Assembly: GCA_030645475.1 (NCBI GenBank)
Contig: JAUSMA010000069.1
Coordinates: 248,001-312,000, forward strand
Source of the DNA: Nitrospirota bacterium
Lineage (GTDB): Bacteria; Nitrospirota; Nitrospiria; Nitrospirales; Nitrospiraceae
Direction of reading: 5' to 3'
Length of the DNA: 64,000 bases
Part shown: piece after piece, positions 7,996-16,814 of the stretch
How positions within the stretch are numbered: position 1 is the first letter of the stretch
Layout: the number at the start of each line of letters is the position of its first letter
Notes under the pieces: generated by a model
Databases searched by the model: none
The model's input: only the letters and a program-made list of their open reading frames with translations
What the model was told of the DNA's origin: nothing
Translations under genes and position numbers: made by a program

Positions 7996-8044
7996 TCGAG
8001 AGTCCCAGACTGTTGGTGGCCCTTGCCTTCGTGCTTTGTGCCGC

Positions 8045-9301
8045 TCACGGATACAGACCGCGATGGAGATGGGCTTGCGCCACTTTGTCGATTCCGCTCA
8101 TCAATGCGGCCATACGCATGGACGTATTCTTGGAAAGGGAAAACTGTAACGTCCGATGGAAGGCGTTGATCAGAATGTCTTGCAGCCGTTCTTGAATGTC
8201 CTTGGCCTTCCAGAAAAAGCGCTGCCCATCCTGCACCCATTCGAAGTAGGACACGATGACGCCACCGGAGTTGGCCAGGATGTCTGGGATGATAAAGACC
8301 CCCTGATCTTGCAGGATGCGATCGGCCTCCAGGGTCGTCGGACCGTTTGCTCCTTCAGCGAGAATCCTGCAGCGGAGCTTCCCGGCATTTCGCTCGGTGA
8401 TCTGTTCAGATAACGCGGCGGGGACCAGCACAGTGCAGTCAAGCTGCAGTAGTTCGTCGTTGGAGAGCCAATCTCCCAGCTTGGTGTCACGGAGGGATTG
8501 TCCGTGAGTTTTGCAGCGTGTGAGGAGTTCCGGAATGTCCAGACCGTTTGCGTTGTGAATGCCTCCGTGTACGTCGCTCACGGCGATGACGCGAGCCCCA
8601 CATTCCTGCATGATGCGGGCAGTGTGGGCCCCCACATTGCCGAACCCCTGGATCACCACAGTGCTGTTCCAGATATCGAGCTTGAGATGACGAAGCGCTT
8701 CAATGGTGACATAGACCACTCCGCGGCCGGTGGCTTCTTCGCGCCCAAGGCTGCCTCCAATCGAAAGGGGCTTGCCGGTTACAACGCCCGGCACCGAATA
8801 CCCCACTTGCTGACTGTAGGTGTCCATGATCCAGGCCATCACCTGAGCATCTGTCCCGACGTCCGGCGCCGGCACGTCTTTCTCCGGGCCGATCAAGGGG
8901 AAGATTTCCGCTGCATAGCGTCTGGTCAATCGTTGTAGTTCTGCCCGCGACAATTGTTTCGGATCGACCGCGACCCCACCCTTCGCTCCGCCATAGGGCA
9001 GGTCGGCCAATGCGCATTTCCAGGTCATCCACATGGCGAGTGCCGCGACTTCCCCAAGATTCACGTCCGGGTGATAGCGAATGCCGCCCTTGGTGGGGCC
9101 GCGAGAGGAATCATGCTGCACACGATAGCCGGTATAGACCTCGACCCGGCCGTCATCCATTCGGATGGGTACGCTGACGATCAGGGACCGCTGTGGAAGT
9201 TTCAGCCGCTCGCGTAAATTGGGATCCAGTTCCATGGCCTCGGCTGCTTGATCAAATTGCGCCATCGCCAGTCGGAAGGTCGGTGTGTCGAGTTCGTGCA
9301 T
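8045..9301 (-). CDS. gdhA: Glutamate dehydrogenase (Glu/Leu/Phe/Val dehydrogenase family)
   Basis: A 418-residue cytoplasmic enzyme interconverting glutamate and 2-oxoglutarate plus ammonium. The catalytic segment LPYGGAKGGVAVDP holds Lys107, TKGGIRYHPDV (71-81) is the substrate-binding part, and the Rossmann glycine motif GFGNVG is at 219-224. Full length for the family. GAGAGGA precedes the ATG. It follows lipB by 15 bp and is likely co-transcribed with it. In an ammonia-rich lifestyle this would link ammonium to central carbon metabolism. Confidence 0.95.
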   Translation of the reverse strand: MHELDTPTFRLAMAQFDQAAEAMELDPNLRERLKLPQRSLIVSVPIRMDDGRVEVYTGYRVQHDSSRGPTKGGIRYHPDVNLGEVAALAMWMTWKCALADLPYGGAKGGVAVDPKQLSRAELQRLTRRYAAEIFPLIGPEKDVPAPDVGTDAQVMAWIMDTYSQQVGYSVPGVVTGKPLSIGGSLGREEATGRGVVYVTIEALRHLKLDIWNSTVVIQGFGNVGAHTARIMQECGARVIAVSDVHGGIHNANGLDIPELLTRCKTHGQSLRDTKLGDWLSNDELLQLDCTVLVPAALSEQITERNAGKLRCRILAEGANGPTTLEADRILQDQGVFIIPDILANSGGVIVSYFEWVQDGQRFFWKAKDIQERLQDILINAFHRTLQFSLSKNTSMRMAALMSGIDKVAQAHLHRGLYP

Positions 9302-9316
9302 AGGCGGTTCCTCTCG

Positions 9317-10111
9317 TCAACTGTGCGTGAGCGTCGTCGCGGCGAGGGTATTGTGATGGTCTCCCTGTCCCATGATCTCGGGCGGGAGGTTCATCCATTG
9401 TACGTTGAACGTTCGCGCGAATTCCTGCGCCACCTGTTGCGCGACGGTCGAAATGGACAAGGGAGACCGTTGGATCTCGGCCATGGACGTGATAGGGCAC
9501 GCGGTCAGGCCGCAGGGCATGATATGGGAAAAGGGGGAGAGGTCCAGATCGACGTTGAGCGCGAATCCGTGAAGAGTCACGCCATGATCGATCCGGACTC
9601 CGATTGCGGCAATCTTTGCATCCGCATCATGCCAGCGGACCCAGACGCCAGGTGTCTTCTCGACACGATAACCTTCAATCCCCCATCGTGCGAGCGCATG
9701 GATCAAGACCTCTTCCAATTTCCGCACATACTGTTTCGGGCCTGAACAATAACGCGACAGCTTGAGGATCGGATAGCCCACGATCTGTCCCGGTCCATGA
9801 TAGGTAATGGAGCCGCCACGATCGACGGATTGGAAGTTGGCGCCTGTTTGGCGGAGGATCTCTTCTCCGCAAGCCCAATGTGTGGGTTTGGTACTTCGAC
9901 CCAGCGTATAGACCGGCTGATGCTCAAGGAGTAACAACGTATCCTCTTGTCGCTCCGCAATCCGTTCTTCCCGTAATTGTTGCTGCAGTATCCAGGCTTC
10001 GGCATAGGGGACCGGCTTGGGAAACTGGACGAGCCTGCCTTCTTGCGGACTAGGCCTGCTCTCGTGCCCTGTGACGTCGTGACTCTGCTGGGATTCGTCT
10101 GCGTGATTCAT
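9317..10111 (-). CDS. lipB: Octanoyl-(acyl-carrier-protein)-protein octanoyltransferase
   Basis: A 264-residue LipB that moves octanoate from ACP to lipoyl domains, the first step of lipoate assembly. Motifs present are LEHQPVYTLGR, RGGSITYHGPGQ (98-109), catalytic Lys166 in AKIAAIG and catalytic Cys200 in MPCGL. The first 25 residues (Ser/Gln/His-rich) are an extra N-terminal tail. The start overlaps the htrA-like stop by 4 bp. No lipA is present in the window. Confidence 0.95.
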   Translation of the reverse strand: MNHADESQQSHDVTGHESRPSPQEGRLVQFPKPVPYAEAWILQQQLREERIAERQEDTLLLLEHQPVYTLGRSTKPTHWACGEEILRQTGANFQSVDRGGSITYHGPGQIVGYPILKLSRYCSGPKQYVRKLEEVLIHALARWGIEGYRVEKTPGVWVRWHDADAKIAAIGVRIDHGVTLHGFALNVDLDLSPFSHIMPCGLTACPITSMAEIQRSPLSISTVAQQVAQEFARTFNVQWMNLPPEIMGQGDHHNTLAATTLTHS

Positions 10112-11184
10112 GGGAAAGCCTTCTGTAGCGAAGGCTTCTGAATCGAGATGGTGGACTGGACGTTTTTTCTCTGCACGGTTAGTTGCAGGCTGGGGAGGTC
10201 TCCCGAACGTCGGATGGAGTGCCAGAAGTCTCCGAGATTATAGATCTGATGTTGATCGACAGCGGTCACGATATCGCCGTTCTGAAGGCCTCCCGTGACG
10301 GCTGCTCCTCCCGGTTCGACATTCAGCGCCAGGACCCCACGATCACCGTCCAGACCGAAACTCGCCATGATACTTGCGGTGATGGTCACAGGGGTAAATC
10401 CGATGTCCGGGCGAAGGACCGATCCACGGACGATCATCGATTGAATGTGGGGGTAGATGGCCTCCATCGAAATCGCATAACTAATGGCTTGAGCGGATGG
10501 CGCGATGGCCACATTAATGCCGATCACATGACCGGCCAGATCCACGAGTGGACCTCCGCTATTGCCAGGGTTGATGGCCGCATCGGTTTGGATCAGATCG
10601 TAGAGCGTTTCGCCATCCGGAGTGAGCACTGAGCGATCGACGGCACTGACGACACCGACGGTGACGGTCGAGCCCCCCTTGAGCGCGAGGGGGTTGCCGA
10701 TGGCAACGACCGACTCGCCAATCTCAAGCATCGGCACAGGACTGAGCGTCGCGGGCACCAAGTCCGTTGCCGTGATCTTGACGAGGGCCAGGTCCAGTAG
10801 GAAATCTCGCGCAACAACACGGCCTGGGGTGAGCCGACCCGTTGAGAGTCCGACAACCAGGCTCTTGATACCCGCTACCAGATGATTGTTTGTCAGGATA
10901 TAGCCGTTCTCGTCGATAATCACGCCGGACCCAGACCCCGATTGGGCCTGCGTGGGAGTGGCCGGCATGCCGCGAGTGAGAATGGTGACAACCGAGGGAC
11001 GTACCTTCGCCACGACTGCAGGGACCGACAGGGACTTTTCGTGGATGGGGACCGATCCAATTAGGGGCTCAGCCTGGGCAATTCGGCCGTCTGGGACTAT
11101 GGCGATGACTAGAGGGAGAAGGAGCGAAATTGTGAGGGAGTGAAAGGGGCTGGATATCGTTTCTGCTGTGCGAACTGTGGTCAT
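10108..11184 (-). CDS. HtrA/DegP-like periplasmic serine protease with one PDZ domain
   Basis: A 358-residue trypsin-fold protease. An N-terminal signal sequence (about 1-38) is followed by the protease domain with the triad His101 (LTNNHLV), Asp131 (LLDLALVKI) and Ser209 (NPGNSGGPL), then a single C-terminal PDZ domain (about 255-345) with GDIVTAVD. One PDZ domain makes it DegS-like in layout. It lies between the sigma factor gene (upstream, separated by a terminator) and lipB, to which it is coupled by a 4-bp overlap. Confidence 0.9.
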   Translation of the reverse strand: MTTVRTAETISSPFHSLTISLLLPLVIAIVPDGRIAQAEPLIGSVPIHEKSLSVPAVVAKVRPSVVTILTRGMPATPTQAQSGSGSGVIIDENGYILTNNHLVAGIKSLVVGLSTGRLTPGRVVARDFLLDLALVKITATDLVPATLSPVPMLEIGESVVAIGNPLALKGGSTVTVGVVSAVDRSVLTPDGETLYDLIQTDAAINPGNSGGPLVDLAGHVIGINVAIAPSAQAISYAISMEAIYPHIQSMIVRGSVLRPDIGFTPVTITASIMASFGLDGDRGVLALNVEPGGAAVTGGLQNGDIVTAVDQHQIYNLGDFWHSIRRSGDLPSLQLTVQRKNVQSTISIQKPSLQKAFP

Positions 11185-11248
11185 GGGGCCTCACATACTA
11201 AGTCGGCCTCATTGTGGCATAAGTGCCCTCAGTGTGAAAGCTGCCTGA

Positions 11249-11284
11249 CAGAAAAGGGGCGAGGATAACCCTCGCCCCTTTCTG
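11249..11284 (-). terminator. Intrinsic terminator of the sigma factor gene
   Basis: On the minus strand a GC-rich stem (AGGGGCGAGG type arm with its complement, loop of 4) is followed by TTTT. It starts 17 bp after the sigma factor stop and before the htrA-like gene. Confidence 0.75.
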
Positions 11285-11301
11285 CTCCAGACTTCTGCGG
11301 T

Positions 11302-12558
11302 TTACTGGATGGCGGCAAACATTTCCTTAATCTGGGGAGTCTTCAGTTTCTTGAGCGCTTTCGCCTCGATCTGGCGAATCCGCTCCCTCGTGACCGACAG
11401 GCTCTGTCCGACCTGCTCCAACGTGCAGGACTGATCGTGGCCGATCCCGAAACGCAGGCGGATGACGGTTTGCTCTCGGGGCGTGAGTGTGTCGAGAATA
11501 CGTTCAAGCTGCTGCGCCATTTCCGCCTGGTGCACATTGGCATCCGGCGGGACGGCTTGCAGGTCGGGAAGTAGTTCCCCGAGTTCCGTGCTCCCATCGC
11601 CCACTAGCTTCTCTAGGGCAACCGGCTCTTGAAATGCCTGCACGGTTTCATGGAGCCGTTCCGGTCTCATCCGCAGCACGTCCGCCACTTCTTCGATTCG
11701 GGCCGGCCGGCCCAACTGTTGCCCGAGGCGTCTGGTGACGCGGAGGATTCGGTGCGAGGCTTCAGTCTGGTGCACCGGAATGCGAATGGTTCGCGATTGA
11801 TCTGCGAGCGCACGGGTGATGCCTTGGCGGATCCACCAGGTCGCATAGGTGCTGAATTTGAACCCCTTGCGGTATTGATAACGTTCGGCCGCTTTCATCA
11901 ATCCGATATTGCCTTCTTGCACGAGGTCCAGCAGCGTCAGTCCTCGTCCAGTGTAATGTTTTGCGACATCCACGACGAGCCGTAGGTTGCAGCGCACCAA
12001 TTCGTCCTTGGCCTGTTCGAGCAGGACCCGAGCGGAGCGGAGGGTGGCTAACCCTTCCTTGAGTTGTTTGGCGATGGTCACCGGAAGCTTCTGTTTCCCC
12101 GTTTCCAGGCTGATCATGTCAGCGAGCCTCTGCTCGGCCTTATCGATCGCGCTGGCTGAGAGTCCACTTAACCCTTTGACCATCTGGAGTGTGTGTTGCG
12201 CCTCAAGCACCGAGGCGGTTCTCGTGAGTTTAGAGAAGACTCGGAGAGTCTGGCGTAAGGTCTTCCGAATCGTGCTCGTTCCGGAATCGATCTTCTTCGC
12301 CAGTTCGACTTCTTCTTCTCTGGTCAAGAGGGCTCGTTCGCCGAAGGAGCGAAAGTACAGTGACTCCAACATGAACGGGCCGCCGCTCACTGCGGCACGC
12401 GTGGCCGGCTTCACTGGCTCCTCTGATGGCTCTTCTTCAGAGGTGTCTTTGCCGATCACATCTAGCAGGTCGCTCGCTTCGGGATCGTCCGCATCAACGT
12501 CCTTTGTCATCGTGACAAGCTCTTCCGGCTCAGGGGTTGGGAAAAGATTCTTTTTCAT
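11302..12558 (-). CDS. RNA polymerase sigma-70 factor, group 2 (RpoD/RpoS-like)
   Basis: A 418-residue sigma factor. The start is the ATG with AGGAGGGG 7 bp upstream. After an acidic N-terminal tail of about 70 residues come region 1.2 (LLTREEEVELAKKI), region 2 with the core-binding and -10 recognition segment (NLRLVVDVAKHYTGRG through FSTYATWWIRQ), region 3 (RIPVHQTEASHRI) and region 4 with the helix-turn-helix SLSVTRERIRQIEAKAL. Region 1.1 is absent, so it is more likely an alternative sigma than the primary RpoD. It is a single-gene transcript ending in a good terminator. Confidence 0.9.
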   Translation of the reverse strand: MKKNLFPTPEPEELVTMTKDVDADDPEASDLLDVIGKDTSEEEPSEEPVKPATRAAVSGGPFMLESLYFRSFGERALLTREEEVELAKKIDSGTSTIRKTLRQTLRVFSKLTRTASVLEAQHTLQMVKGLSGLSASAIDKAEQRLADMISLETGKQKLPVTIAKQLKEGLATLRSARVLLEQAKDELVRCNLRLVVDVAKHYTGRGLTLLDLVQEGNIGLMKAAERYQYRKGFKFSTYATWWIRQGITRALADQSRTIRIPVHQTEASHRILRVTRRLGQQLGRPARIEEVADVLRMRPERLHETVQAFQEPVALEKLVGDGSTELGELLPDLQAVPPDANVHQAEMAQQLERILDTLTPREQTVIRLRFGIGHDQSCTLEQVGQSLSVTRERIRQIEAKALKKLKTPQIKEMFAAIQ

Positions 12559-13069
12559 GTCGTCGCCCCTCCTCTGATTGTCTGATCTGTTGCTCCGCAT
12601 GGTCGTGACCTCAACTGGTTCCGGTTCTTGTGTTCTATTCTATGAGAGACAGCGTTCCGTCAAACGATTCATGCTCAGTCTGTGCGGACGGGCTGCTCTC
12701 TTGTCTTACTACGGAGCAAATCCTGTGCTGGATTGTTCATGAGAATGGCGGATCGCAATCTTATGGAAAAGGCTGCTCTATTAGAGTGGCTTAATGAGGA
12801 TCTCGGAGAGGGAGTGAGGCAACCTTGCTGCAAGTGTGTAGTGGTGGCAATCGAGCAACAGGCTGAATCGCCACATTTTCTCCCTGGGGCAGCCCTTTCA
12901 GAATCCGGGCGATCGTACGGATGGAAGGTGAAAAAGTTGTGGCGGGATTGTTCGCCGCTACGCGCTCAACGAGCCTCAGAGTCTCGCTCTCTTGTCATAC
13001 GTGCGATCAGTTTTTCAAGAAGACTCATGGCGGAGGTCGAGAAATCCCTCCTGTTGGCCGTTTGTTTGG
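12559..13069. other. Long intergenic stretch without a supported gene
   Basis: About 510 bp between the divergent sigma factor and trmI genes. Apart from a candidate sigma factor promoter (12637-12663) I see nothing convincing. A plus-strand open frame of 137 codons crosses it, but its Cys/Arg/Ser-rich composition and lack of a ribosome binding site do not look like a protein. A small RNA cannot be excluded. Confidence 0.5.
12637..12663 (-). promoter_or_regulatory. Candidate promoter of the sigma factor gene
   Basis: Minus strand TTGACG and TAGAAT (both 5 of 6) separated by 15 bp, a short spacer. It would give a leader of roughly 70 nt ahead of the ATG at 12558. Confidence 0.3.
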
Positions 13070-13098
13070 TTGAAAACCCGGCACAGCGCTTCTAGAAT
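13070..13098 (+). promoter_or_regulatory. Promoter of trmI, positioned for a leaderless transcript
   Basis: TTGAAA (5 of 6), exactly 17 bp, TAGAAT (5 of 6). Only 8 nt separate the -10 box from the trmI ATG, and the four bases before the ATG are all C, so the A of the start codon is the best placed purine for initiation. Confidence 0.6.
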
Positions 13099-13106
13099 GA
13101 GCCCCC

Positions 13107-13976
13107 ATGTCACAACTTCAATCAGGCGAACGTATTCATTTGGTCGATAAAAAAGGGCGGCAGTATGCCCTGACCCTCAAGGCCGGAGATCGCTATCAAC
13201 TGAGCGGTCATAAAATTGCGCACGACGATCTCATCGGGAAGCCCGATGGTTCTCTCGTCACGCTCTCCGGCAACAAGACGATGTTGGCGCTGAAGCCGAC
13301 GTTCGGCGACTATGTGCTGAAGATGCCACGGGGTGCGCAGGTGTTGTACCCGAAGGATCTGGCGCTCATTCCCATGTGGGCGGATGTCTATCCAGGGGCG
13401 CGCGTTTTCGAAGCGGGGACTGGTTCAGGGGCCTTGACGATGGCCCTCTTGCGCGCCGTGGGACCGCGGGGCGTCGTCGTGACGTACGAAGCCCGCGAGG
13501 ATTTCGCGAAAACGGCGATGACGAACATCGAACGGTATATGGGTCCGATGCCCAACCTTATCTCGCTTCGCCGGAACGTGTATGAGGGAATCAGCTTGCT
13601 CGGCGATGGCTTGCCGTTCGATCGTCTCGTCCTCGACCTTCCTGAGCCCTGGCAGGTGGTCCCGCATGCCGCGCAGGTCCTTCGTTCCGGCGGCATGTAT
13701 CTGAGTTTTGTTCCCACCGTTCCTCAAGTGGTGCAGACGGTTGAGGCCCTTGAGAAAGCGATGGTCTTTGGCATGATTGAAACGTTTGAGTCGCTGTTGA
13801 GGACTTGGTCGATTCAGGGGCGTAGCGTGCGGCCGGATCACCGGATGGTCGCCCATTCAGGCTTCATTACAGTGGCGAGGAAAATCGAGTCGGGCTTATG
13901 GCCGACGGCTCAATCGGTTGAAGCTATGGACGAGGCCAGTGATGCTCATGAAGAGCGAGAGGACGACGCGCGATGA
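13107..13976 (+). CDS. trmI: tRNA (adenine-58-N1)-methyltransferase TrmI
   Basis: A 289-residue SAM-dependent enzyme that makes m1A58 in the T-loop of tRNA. A small N-terminal beta domain (about 1-75) precedes the Rossmann methyltransferase domain with the SAM loop FEAGTGSGALT (about 97-107) and acidic YEAREDF. The segment LDLPEPWQVVPHAAQVLRSG is the family's catalytic/substrate region. No ribosome binding site is visible; the promoter position suggests a leaderless mRNA. It overlaps the SDR gene by 4 bp (ATGA). Confidence 0.93.
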   Translation: MSQLQSGERIHLVDKKGRQYALTLKAGDRYQLSGHKIAHDDLIGKPDGSLVTLSGNKTMLALKPTFGDYVLKMPRGAQVLYPKDLALIPMWADVYPGARVFEAGTGSGALTMALLRAVGPRGVVVTYEAREDFAKTAMTNIERYMGPMPNLISLRRNVYEGISLLGDGLPFDRLVLDLPEPWQVVPHAAQVLRSGGMYLSFVPTVPQVVQTVEALEKAMVFGMIETFESLLRTWSIQGRSVRPDHRMVAHSGFITVARKIESGLWPTAQSVEAMDEASDAHEEREDDAR

Positions 13977-14728
13977 ACCGGTTACAAGGGAAAGTGGCGG
14001 TCGTCACCGGGGGCAACGCGGGTATCGGTGAAGCGATCGCGAAAGCCTTTGCGCGCGAAGGGGCATCGGTCATGATTACGGGGAGACGGCAAGGAGAGCT
14101 CGACCGGGTCGTGAGCGACATTGTGAAGGCGCAGGGTAAGGCCGTCGCCGTTGCCGGATCGGTCACAGACGAACGCCATGTCCAGGAGGCAGTGCTGGCG
14201 ACGGTGCAGCAGTTTGGACGGCTCGATATCCTCGTCAACAATGCCGGAGTCGGGGATTTCGGGAAGCGCCTGCATGAGATCGATGATGCAACCTGGACGC
14301 AGGTCCTCGACGTCAATTTGACCGGGGTGTTTCGAATGACGCGAGCGGCACTGCCGCAGATGTTGAAGCAGGGGAACGGCGCCATCGTCAATATCTCCTC
14401 CATCGCGAGCCTCGTCGGACTTCCTACATTGCCGGCCTATGCCGCGTCCAAGGGGGCGCTCGATGCCATGACCAGAGCTATCGCGGTTGACTATGCCAAG
14501 GAGGGCATCCGCTGTAACGTGGTGAACCCCGGACTTGTCGATACGCCGATGGCCGCTCCGCTGATGAGCAACCTCGAGCAACTGGCCCCGATTCTCGCGC
14601 ACTATCCTATCCGTCGAGCTGGTAAGCCGGAAGAGGTGGCCAATATGGTTCTCTATCTGGTTTCCGACGAGGCAGCCTGGGTTACGGGCGGGACCTTTCC
14701 GATCGATGGAGGGATGACGATCTCGTGA
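13973..14728 (+). CDS. Short-chain dehydrogenase/reductase (3-oxoacyl-ACP reductase-like)
   Basis: A 251-residue classical SDR. Cofactor motif TGGNAGIG (12-19), NNAG (89-92), catalytic Ser142/143, Tyr156 and Lys160 in YAASK, and the C-terminal GGTFPIDGG typical of FabG-like proteins. It is NADPH-type by general resemblance (Arg at 38-39), but the substrate is unknown. Translationally coupled to trmI through a 4-bp overlap; aroE follows after 93 bp. Confidence 0.88.
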   Translation: MNRLQGKVAVVTGGNAGIGEAIAKAFAREGASVMITGRRQGELDRVVSDIVKAQGKAVAVAGSVTDERHVQEAVLATVQQFGRLDILVNNAGVGDFGKRLHEIDDATWTQVLDVNLTGVFRMTRAALPQMLKQGNGAIVNISSIASLVGLPTLPAYAASKGALDAMTRAIAVDYAKEGIRCNVVNPGLVDTPMAAPLMSNLEQLAPILAHYPIRRAGKPEEVANMVLYLVSDEAAWVTGGTFPIDGGMTIS

Positions 14729-14821
14729 GTCGGCGTCCCTTGCGAATGGTCAACTCCACCGTCGTCGCGATGGGTGCTTATCTGCTCTTCTGAATCAGCA
14801 GCAGTCGTGAGTTCTCGGCCT

Positions 14822-15676
14822 ATGGACATTAACGCACATACGCAGTTCTGCGGTGTCATCGGTAATCCCGTCGAGCATTCGCTTTCGCCGGCGATTCATA
14901 ATGCCGCGTTTCAGAAACTCGGGCTGAACTTTGTGTATCTGGCCTTTCGCGTGGAAGCGATCGGCGATGCGATTCGGGGGCTGCGCGCGTTGGGTAACTT
15001 TCGCGGTGCCAGCGTGACCATCCCTCACAAGGTGGCAGCCGTTCCATTTCTTGACGCAGTTGAACCGACCGCGCGTCATATTGGTGCGATCAATACCATT
15101 GTGGCTGAAGGCGGGACTCTTACAGGCTATAACACCGATGCGACCGGCGCGTTGCGTGCGCTTCGTGAGGGCGGGGTTGCCTTGAAAGGGCGTCAGGTCG
15201 TCATGCTTGGATCCGGAGGCGCGGCTCGCGCGATTGCCTTTGCGCTTGGAACTGAAGCCGGGATCGCTGGCTTGAGCCTACTAGGAATCGATGACTGGGA
15301 ACGCACCGCCTTGGCCGGAGACCTCCAGTCGAAGACTGGGATGACCGTGCAGGCATTGCCTCTGGATGAGGGAACGTTGCGAAAGCTTCTGCCGGACACA
15401 CATGTGCTGATCCATTGTACCCCGATGGGCATGTCGCCCAATGTGCAGGGAACTGCTGTGCCTGCGACGTTGCTGCATGCGGGATTGACGGTCATGGATA
15501 TCGTCTACAATCCTCGGGATACCCAGTTGCTGAAGGATGCAAAGGCGATTGGTTGTCGTACGATTCCAGGGCTTGAGATGTTTCTTCATCAAGCCGCCGC
15601 GCAGTTTGAGCTCTGGACCAATCACACTGCCCCAACTGACGTGATGCGCGCCGTCCTGGAGTCCCGTTTCTCATGA
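14822..15676 (+). CDS. aroE: Shikimate dehydrogenase (NADP+)
   Basis: A 284-residue enzyme reducing 3-dehydroshikimate to shikimate. Start chosen at the ATG giving MDINAHTQFCGVIGNP, the expected N-terminus; an in-frame GTG 16 codons upstream only adds a non-conserved extension. Motifs: GNPVEHSLSPAIHN (shikimate binding), VTIPHK with the catalytic Lys, NTDATGA, and the Rossmann loop GSGGAARA. Its stop overlaps aroK by 4 bp, so two successive steps of aromatic synthesis are coupled. Confidence 0.95.
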   Translation: MDINAHTQFCGVIGNPVEHSLSPAIHNAAFQKLGLNFVYLAFRVEAIGDAIRGLRALGNFRGASVTIPHKVAAVPFLDAVEPTARHIGAINTIVAEGGTLTGYNTDATGALRALREGGVALKGRQVVMLGSGGAARAIAFALGTEAGIAGLSLLGIDDWERTALAGDLQSKTGMTVQALPLDEGTLRKLLPDTHVLIHCTPMGMSPNVQGTAVPATLLHAGLTVMDIVYNPRDTQLLKDAKAIGCRTIPGLEMFLHQAAAQFELWTNHTAPTDVMRAVLESRFS

Positions 15677-16173
15677 ACATCGTGCTGATTGGCTATCGAG
15701 GGACCGGCAAGAGCACGGTGGGCCGACTCTTGGCGGCGCGGTTGGGACGAATGCTCGTGTCAACCGATGCGGAGATCGTCGCTCGTGCGAAACGCGCGAT
15801 TTCAGAGATCGTTGCCCAAGAGGGATGGGATTACTTTCGCGACCTGGAGTCCGATATCTGCAGGGAACTGGCCAGCCGGGACCAGTTGGTGATCGATACC
15901 GGCGGAGGGGCCATCCTTCGCCCGCAAAACGTAGAGGCATTGAAGCAGAGCGGCAGGTTGTTTTGGCTGACGGCCTCCGTCGAGACGATCGCAACACGAA
16001 TCGGCGGCGATAATCAGCGTCCCTCATTGACGGGGACCAAATCGTTTGTCGATGAAATTGCGGATGTCTTGCGGGAGCGGACGCCGAAGTATCAAGCGGC
16101 CGCCGATCATGTCGTTGCGACGGATGATCGATCAATCGATCAACTGGTTGAGACGCTCCTCACGTTGGTGTGA
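15673..16173 (+). CDS. aroK: Shikimate kinase
   Basis: A 166-residue NMP-kinase-fold enzyme making shikimate 3-phosphate. Walker A GYRGTGKST (7-15), the shikimate-binding STDAEI with Asp and the FRDLE segment, the TGGGAIL motif, and the LID region with RPSLTG. Full length. Overlaps aroE by 4 bp and is followed by the tRNA-Arg gene with its own promoter. Confidence 0.95.
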   Translation: MNIVLIGYRGTGKSTVGRLLAARLGRMLVSTDAEIVARAKRAISEIVAQEGWDYFRDLESDICRELASRDQLVIDTGGGAILRPQNVEALKQSGRLFWLTASVETIATRIGGDNQRPSLTGTKSFVDEIADVLRERTPKYQAAADHVVATDDRSIDQLVETLLTLV

Positions 16174-16192
16174 GGAAGCGCGACTCCTGTCC

Positions 16193-16221
16193 TTGACAAG
16201 GTCTCCTTCGAAGTGTTTGAA
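16193..16221 (+). promoter_or_regulatory. Promoter of tRNA-Arg
   Basis: A perfect -35 box TTGACA lies 32 bp upstream of the tRNA. The -10 box is less clear: TTTGAA at 17 bp, or TGAAAT at 19 bp. Confidence 0.45.
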
Positions 16222-16230
16222 ATAGCACAT

Positions 16231-16307
16231 GCGCCCGTAGCTCAATTGGATAGAGCATCGGACTTCGGATCCGGGGGTTGGGGGTTCAATTCCCTCCGGG
16301 CGCACCA
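16231..16307 (+). tRNA. tRNA-Arg (anticodon UCG)
   Basis: All arms fold: acceptor GCGCCCG with CGGGCGC, D-arm GCTC...GAGC, anticodon stem TCGGA with TCCGG (one G-U pair), loop CTTCGGA giving anticodon TCG, a 5-nt variable loop, and T-arm GGGGG/CCCTC with loop TTCAATT. The CCA end is encoded (16305-16307). It reads CGA and other CGN arginine codons. Confidence 0.95.
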
Positions 16308-16667
16308 CATCTTCCAGTGAAGCCTCACTACATAATTATCGAAGTATCAGAGGTTTGCGAGTGCCTTCCCGGTCTTTTTGAGCTGGTTATCCCCCACCAA
16401 AGCTGCATAGATTTCTCTGCTCCTCAGCAGTATCTTTACATCAAGAAGCGAGATCCATGGGGAGCAGAATATGGTGCTATGCTATAAGCGTAGTTGTGCC
16501 GGGCCTCTTCACAGGAGGCTCGCAGGTTGTCAGCCCCGACAGGCTTGGACGAGGCATTGTCCCTGCTGTGGACGTTGGTTGACGAAGCAGGAGCCTGCAG
16601 CACCATGGGCCTGTTCGTGCGGATGGTGGAGTGGATAGCGCATCGTCACCGAGAGGAAAGGCGTATC
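16308..16667. other. Intergenic stretch without a clear feature
   Basis: About 360 bp between the tRNA and the small membrane protein gene. Open frames here overlap the tRNA or lack protein-like composition. The stretch near 16320-16480 is relatively AT-rich. No terminator, repeat or RNA motif was recognised. Confidence 0.5.
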
Positions 16668-16814
16668 ATGAACCATATAGTCCTCCATGACGTCCGGGCT
16701 AGTTTTTTTCTGATGGTGGGTTTGGCGATGCTGGCATTTATTTGTGCCGTGGCGGCGTTGAGTACGGTGATGCGTCCGGCTCGGTGGGCGGATCGTAAGT
16801 CGTCACAACTATAG
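16668..16814 (+). CDS. Single-pass small membrane protein (48 aa)
   Basis: ATG with AGAGGAAAGG a few bases upstream, followed by MNHIVLHDVRASFFLMVG and a hydrophobic helix (about residues 13-33) ending in a basic tail RPARWADRK. The positive residues predict an N-out/C-in orientation. Function unknown; the evidence is ribosome binding site plus helix only. Confidence 0.4.
   Translation: MNHIVLHDVRASFFLMVGLAMLAFICAVAALSTVMRPARWADRKSSQL

Noticed and set aside
12682-13095. 137-codon plus-strand open frame
   Set aside because: Composition rich in Cys, Arg and Ser, no ribosome binding site, no domain-like pattern, and it overlaps the trmI promoter.
16278-16487. 69-codon frame starting within tRNA-Arg
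   Set aside because: It begins inside a perfectly folding tRNA and lacks a start signal.
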